The notes beneath the pieces are model-generated. The model did not search any database. It had not been told where the DNA came from and saw only the letters and a program-made list of their open reading frames with translations. Positions 58,897 through 64,000 of a stretch of DNA of 64,000 bases are shown here, piece after piece. Within the stretch, counting starts at the first letter, position 1. Every line of letters starts with the position of its first letter. The stretch is from Hofstenia miamia (lineage: Eukaryota > Xenacoelomorpha > Acoela > Hofsteniidae): the NCBI GenBank assembly GCA_900660155.1, contig CABFPE010000445.1:138143-202142 (forward strand). The letters run 5' to 3'. The position numbers and the translations under genes are program-made.

Positions 58897-60279
58897 TTTT
58901 TAAGAATGAACTTCCTATATTATACTGAAAAATGGAAATGAAAAATAATTTTGAATTTAAGTACGAAATGCCTGTAAACATACAAATTTAATAGCGTAGG
59001 CATTGAAAGACATACCTAATTAGAGATGGAATTCTAAATATATTTAAATTCAGTTTATTAAAGCAATGCACTCAATTAGACTAAATGAAATATATCTTAA
59101 TTGCTTAAAAACATTAGTGCTTTGGAAATTTTTTCAAAAATCACATTTATTACATGTGAAATTTATGGAAGATTTTAAAGCCTGAATCCGATTCGAATTA
59201 TAAGCTTAACAAAAACATCAGGAAATGTTCAAAATATCAGGCTTGTGTATTTGAGTATGGATGTGAACGGATACTGCGCACCCAGTATGCTGAGTGAAAC
59301 AAAATTTTAAGATTTGTTAGTTTTCTGGGATCCTTATATTTTAGATCTACTTTCATAGATGACAACATGTGCGAATTTTTTGTAATATCACCAAGGGTAG
59401 GCTAGGAGGCTTAACAGTTTTTAATCTAGACCTTAACGTACTGTGATTCATCTTTAGCAGATGTTGTAAGCTTAATATAGTATAAAGCTACTACAATCGT
59501 CAACCAATAAGTCTAAATTACTTAAAGACAGAATTCTAAAAAATTTTAACTCGCATATTGATTTTTTGGCTGCTGTAGACAATTATGACTTTTTAAAAAT
59601 AAACAAAATGATAACGTCATGGACAATTTTCCGATTCTAACTATACTATTGTATAATTATACACATATATAAATTTTTATGCTTCGAAAGAAATGCACCT
59701 ACATCACATTTAACCTTAAACTACCTATTTATTTTTTGTCTTTGATGGTTAATCTAAAACTTTTGTTCGATAGCAATTGAGTGGCCTATTTACAGAGAAA
59801 GCAGTTTACATCAGTTATTGCTCCCATAACAAGACAGCTGATGATAGTTGGTGCTCCTGGTTCCTGAATGGCTAGACATGGAGAGAATTTTTTTCAACTA
59901 TCGAAATGTTCAATGAAAAAGCTTAATCTTTTCAGTACTTCAAACACAGTAATACACTTTGCATGGGAGGACGTTCACCAATGGATGTGCCAATGATTTA
60001 AAATGATTTAAAGACTTAATCCGCTTGTTTGAAAATGCAGAAATGGACATCGGTAGCTTAAGGTTAATTTCACGTCGGGTGGGCCGGACTTGCGAGGTTG
60101 ATCCGCTGAAAATGATGGCTAGGTGTGGAGACTTACAGGGTCAAATTCTTTATAAATTTTTAAATGTTTGCAAATCATTCCTTAAAGATTGAATCATTTG
60201 ACCAAGCAAGATTAAATATTGTTACATTTTTGTGAAGAAATCCTACTCGCATTGAATAAATAATCCGTATTTTTCCTTT
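58897..60279. repeat. Gap-flanking duplication E, copy 2
   Basis: Second copy of 57513-58895, offset 1,384 bp. At 59995-60012 it carries two tandem ATGATTTAAA words in place of the copy-1 sequence. Confidence 0.95.
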
Positions 60280-60319
60280 TGTCATTAATGTTGAAGACAT
60301 TTCAGCAATATACATCAGG

Positions 60320-60432
60320 TTTACCGTTGATATTGATTTGAATTGATATCAACATGTTGATATCAAATCAATTGATTTGATTTGATATTGATTTTCAAAT
60401 CAATTGATTGCAATTGATTTGAATTGATTTAA
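60320..60432. repeat. ATTGATTTGA-type simple repeat with 24-bp palindrome
   Basis: Repeated ATTGATTTGA/TCAAATCAAT words in both orientations. At 60343-60366 the 12-mer TTGATATCAACA is followed immediately by its exact reverse complement, making a perfect 24-bp palindrome. The array could form cruciforms. No gene is involved. Confidence 0.85.
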
Positions 60433-61420
60433 AAATCTCGAAAATTTATAAGTCATAAAATACAATGTACATACTGTGTTGAATTAGATCAATGAATTAT
60501 TTTTCATGGTGATTTGCACAATAAATAGAATATACGCGATACAATCTTAATAACTCAGAATCCAACTGGAAGTTGCAAAGAAAAATTTTAAGTTATTCCC
60601 ACACATAAAGTTCAGATAAAATAGATGAGAGCAGAAACTAATCACAAATATTTTGTTTTCTTTAGGTAGGGCGCCCAAGTTTCTTTCACACGTTTTATGC
60701 ACAAAGAAAGACGTTTAAATGTGTACAGGAACGAGGACGATTTAAATGTCTAGTTGAAAGAGGAGACATTGTTGTTTTCAGATAGCAGAAATCTTTATTA
60801 GTTCATGATATATAAATGCTTAAAAATTGTAAAAAAACGCCTGAGTTAATTAGGGTTAGATATTATATTGTAATATCTCCCAGACATTTTTCAAGTAATT
60901 TATTTTGACAAGGTTCTCTTCATGAAAACACAACACATAAGAATAATTATTGTGCAATGGCTTATAGATTTACTAACGATTTAGGACTGTAGATTTTTTC
61001 AAAAATTGGATTTCGTAATCAGTGACACCAAGTCCCTTGAAAATTAGGGAGGCTTGAGGTTTAAAAATGAATTTAAATGATCTCGGATATATTACATTTG
61101 AAGTTGAAACTCTTAACACATAGTCCATGGGCCAGAAGGTATAATGAGACCATCTCTGGGGACAATGAAAAATTATGATTTTTGCAAAGTTTCATATCTC
61201 TAGTTTAATATTAGGCATGATAGACATCTGAAAAGTGTAGCGTTTTTTCAGAAAGAGATTAATCGTCAATACTCCCATGTAATAAGAATCCAATAATGAG
61301 TCAGTCTGTATATCTACAAAAATTTTCCAAAGAAATACCATTAAAATATTTTATCAATTATTATATTGAATATTTTAGTATTTTTATATATTTACTCACC
61401 AATTCCACGTATTTTAGAAA
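60433..61420. other. AT-rich stretch left of the EADTR-family copy
   Basis: No ORF or terminal inverted repeat was recognised, so the left boundary of the following element is unknown. Confidence 0.45.
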
Positions 61421-61422
61421 AT

Positions 61423-64000
61423 GGATTATAAATGGACAGATCAAGTCCCATCTTCTTAAAATCGAGCCAAAGTAGATGCTGGCAAATGTTTTATACACTG
61501 CACAGATGATAGTTCTGATATTGTTACACTAAAGCACTTGGAGTCATGGAAAACATTGTTGGATGCCGCTACTATTAGAGGTCATGAAGACATACTCAAA
61601 ATTGCTAAGTCTACTGCAGCTGAAGAAGTTCCAAACATAACATATCACAGGCGTTGTAGGAGTGTATATACTCTTCGAAAAACTTTAGATGCCATTAAAA
61701 ATGACTCTACTTGTGTGGAATTAATTGAAAGTAAACGTATAGGAAGATCTCCATCTTTAAAGTCTCCTTTACTAGATACTTTCTGTATATTTTGCGAAGA
61801 GGCCAACAAATATACTAATAGAAAAAAAGAACCATTGTCAAAATGCCTTGAACTTCGAGCTGACTTTGCTATTCGAGAAGCTGCTCTGATGAAACAAGAC
61901 TTTTGTTTGAAGAAATTAGTTCAAAATCACGAACTTGTTGCTTCAGAAGCTCAGTATCATAAGTCATGCTACATATTCTCTGAAATCATCAAAAGATATG
62001 AAAAATATTATGCACAATAAAATTGAATAAGAAGAGAGGAGACAGGATTATCTGTATCTCTAGTATGTAGTTAGCCCCATCCTCCTATTTTAGAATTGCA
62101 GAGACGCTGTAATGTCCATTTTTAATTTAAGTTAAATTTGTAAATTTTAGTTGAATGCACTATTATTCAATCCAAGGATTGTAAGTGCAAAATATATATT
62201 ATTATTATTATTATTATTATTATTAAAAATCTTACACCAGAAAGAAAACAGACAATGCAGAAGAATCAGAATATGATGATTGTAAATATCAAGCTTTTAG
62301 ATATATATATTAAATTAGGTGAATTAGCATGTGATTGGGAAATCAGAAATTGTGGCATTGGCAGAATTGAATCACCTGTTTGTTGAAAGAATGACAGAAC
62401 TTGGTATTGAAGAAGATTCAAAATTGTTGAAACAATGGTTGCGTCGGAAGCTTGAATTGGAATATCAAAACCATGTTGAATTATTTACTGATGACAAAGG
62501 AAAACTTCTATTAAAGTCTATGAAATTTACATCCTTTCAAATGGCAGCAAACATATACCAACTGCAATCTGAAATTAAAAGACCTTCCAGTTTCAAAATA
62601 CTACATTACAGCTGATTATAGAAGTAAATGCAACAGACAACTTAGGGAGATGGTCGATGTCCAAAATAATATATTTGTACACCCTGACACAACTAAAAGT
62701 AGGATATCTAAAGATGAAGCTGATATTGAATCTATTCTTTAAATGTTTCATTATAATTGGATTAGCCCGTTTTCTCTTGTCATCGAGATTTATGTAGTCT
62801 TTCAACTGGGATATCTGCATCGCATCTCCTGCAATTTGAAATGATCTTCTTCTTGCACATGGCATTGGAGAACAGGAATACAAAGAGTTTGTTGAGAAAA
62901 GACTTAATGAAAATCCATAAGTTTCATGATATTCTACCAAAACAGAAATTAAATACATTTTCAAACCAAAGAAAAACAAAATCTGTTAAGACAAAGTCCA
63001 AAGAAATCATATTGACAGCAGACAGATATCTACTTGGCCATATGGTCCTCATTGCACAAGGCGGAAATTGCCAATGAGAGAAGCTTTGAAACATCCCCTG
63101 AGACCTCTAACTTGGTCACTGTCCAACACTGATGGATGCTCTAGAAAAGGAAATTACACTTGTGTAGGTCAGAAATTCCAATAGCATACGCTGTTTGTGG
63201 GATGAGCATTGTTCAAAAAATTTTCGGACATAATAACACTTTTGGTGAGTTAGCAAATTACGTTTTCTATAAAGTGCTAACAGAATCCCAGGATAGTGAC
63301 AGAATTGATGTAGTTTTTGATGTTTATAGAAAAACATCAATCAAGAACACAGATAGAGTTGACAACAGGGGTGCAAATGAAGCAACTCAATTCACAGCCA
63401 TCCTCACAAACCACAAAGTCAAGCAGTGGAAAAAGTTATTATCAGGTTCAGAGAGCAAACAAATACTCATATCTTTCTTTGTGCATAATGGAAGCAATCA
63501 GAGTATCAAAAAAGTCTATGCAACAAAGAGCTATATATTGCTAATGATGAAGAGTGCCACAAAATCACTGCCAATAATGTCATCCCTATGCATGATCTCC
63601 ATTGCAATCACGAGGAAGCAGACACAAGACTGCTGATACAATACACGCACAGCATGCATCAGAACATAGTTACTAAACAAGACTTATAGATATAGATAAA
63701 ACTGTATTGTTAATTGGAAGTGCCATTTGCAAATCTTTACCTGGAATGCATGCCTTTACAGGCTGCTGTCAGTGCATTTTCTGGCAAGGGTAAGCTTCAA
63801 TCTTTCAAGATCGTGCAAATTGATCAATCATTTCAAACTGCATTTGGGAAACTACGTAGGAGAGGAGATAGATGTTCCAAGTGATCTTGTTTCGGTACTT
63901 GAAGAATTTACATGTGCTCTGTATGGATCCAAGTTGAGTTCAAGTATCAACAAAACACGCTACCCAAAATTTTGTGTGAAGAAAGGTAGAATTGATTCCA
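61423..64000 (+). pseudogene. Broken copy of an uncharacterised multicopy EADTR-motif protein
   Basis: Frames across the region give recognisable blocks of a large protein family that I recall as repetitive in many invertebrate and some fish genomes, without a known function. In order: a Cys/His module CFIHC (61487) to YHRRC (61643); a second, CIFC (61784) to YHKSCY (61955); a helical part with LLKQWLRRKLELEY (about 62430); DVVFDVYRKTSIKN (about 63309); KVKQWKKLLS; NHEEADTRLLIQY (about 63606); LPGMHAFTGC (about 63731) and EEFTCALYGS (about 63901). The longest open pieces are 61538-62020, 62331-62615 and 63160-63636. An (ATT)n-tailed insert splits it, and several further frame breaks occur, so it looks non-functional. 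It continues past the window. It may be a mobile element or an expanded gene family; the EEAD block recalls PIN/FEN-type nucleases, but that is inference. Confidence 0.6.
62021..62226 (+). mobile_element. LINE 3' end (or SINE) insert with (ATT)n tail
   Basis: About 200 bp that interrupt the EADTR-family copy. They contain a short 3' UTR-like sequence (AATCCAAGGATTGTAAGTGC) and end in about nine ATT units (62199-62226). The coding similarity resumes right after. The tail matches that of the LINE at 49.2-51.7 kb, which suggests a 5'-truncated insertion from a related LINE machinery. Confidence 0.6.

Noticed and set aside
62593-62979. 128-codon minus-strand ORF
   Set aside because: Antisense to the EADTR-family copy, with no recognisable protein features.
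1-64000. CRISPR arrays, bacterial operons, ribosome binding sites, LTR elements and Polintons
   Set aside because: No spaced repeat arrays, no operon-like gene packing and no long terminal repeats or capsid/integrase-like coding blocks were recognised.

Overview
The window is AT-rich nuclear DNA of an invertebrate animal. It carries a canonical metazoan Sp-family zinc-finger gene, CR1/L2-like LINEs, hAT, mariner and piggyBac remnants, long gene-poor stretches, (TA)n and (ATT)n microsatellites, and probable spliceosomal splice sites. I cannot name the phylum safely. A cnidarian such as a hydrozoan, a flatworm or a tunicate would all fit. Six single N characters mark assembly gaps, and five of them sit exactly at the junction of a direct duplication, so much of the apparent duplication probably comes from assembly or haplotype overlap.

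The one confident host gene is a C2H2 transcription factor of the Sp/buttonhead family at 36706-37740 (+), 344 aa. It has a Btd box and three fingers with the classic Sp DNA-contact residues. Three candidate start regions lie upstream: a GC-rich exon-like block with a splice donor at 35109, a TATA box at 36134 with a donor at 36313, and a CCAAT/CRE-like cluster at 36559-36630. An isolated, phase-symmetric internal exon candidate lies at 19254-19460 (-). A few other unidentified ORFs are listed with low confidence.

Around the Sp gene, on both sides and over tens of kb, small islands of clearly higher GC content stand out from the AT-rich background (about 3.9-4.7, 7.9-8.2, 18.0-18.2, 28.1-29.0, 30.6-30.9, 34.85-35.1, 36.1-36.2, 39.9-40.3 and 44.2 kb). 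Many combine a TCF/LEF-like CAAAG core with a CCGCC box, and the island 2.2 kb downstream of the gene has GC and CACCC boxes that an Sp protein could bind. I read this as a possible dispersed, Wnt/TCF-linked and perhaps autoregulated enhancer landscape. That is inference.

Mobile elements fill much of the rest. There is a 5'-truncated LINE with a largely intact reverse transcriptase (15.7-17.5 kb, +), a decayed LINE on the minus strand (13.2-13.8 kb), and a decayed endonuclease-plus-RT LINE with an (ATT)n tail (49.2-51.7 kb). A family of hAT-like MITEs has at least three good copies, one with a perfect 8-bp target duplication and one nested in a dead mariner. There are also a piggyBac N-terminal remnant, a TA-flanked 563-bp MITE and a hammerhead-like, Penelope-style terminal fragment. 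The right end (61.4-64.0 kb) holds a broken copy of an uncharacterised multicopy protein family with two cysteine/histidine modules and an EEADTR motif, interrupted by an (ATT)n-tailed insert and running off the window.
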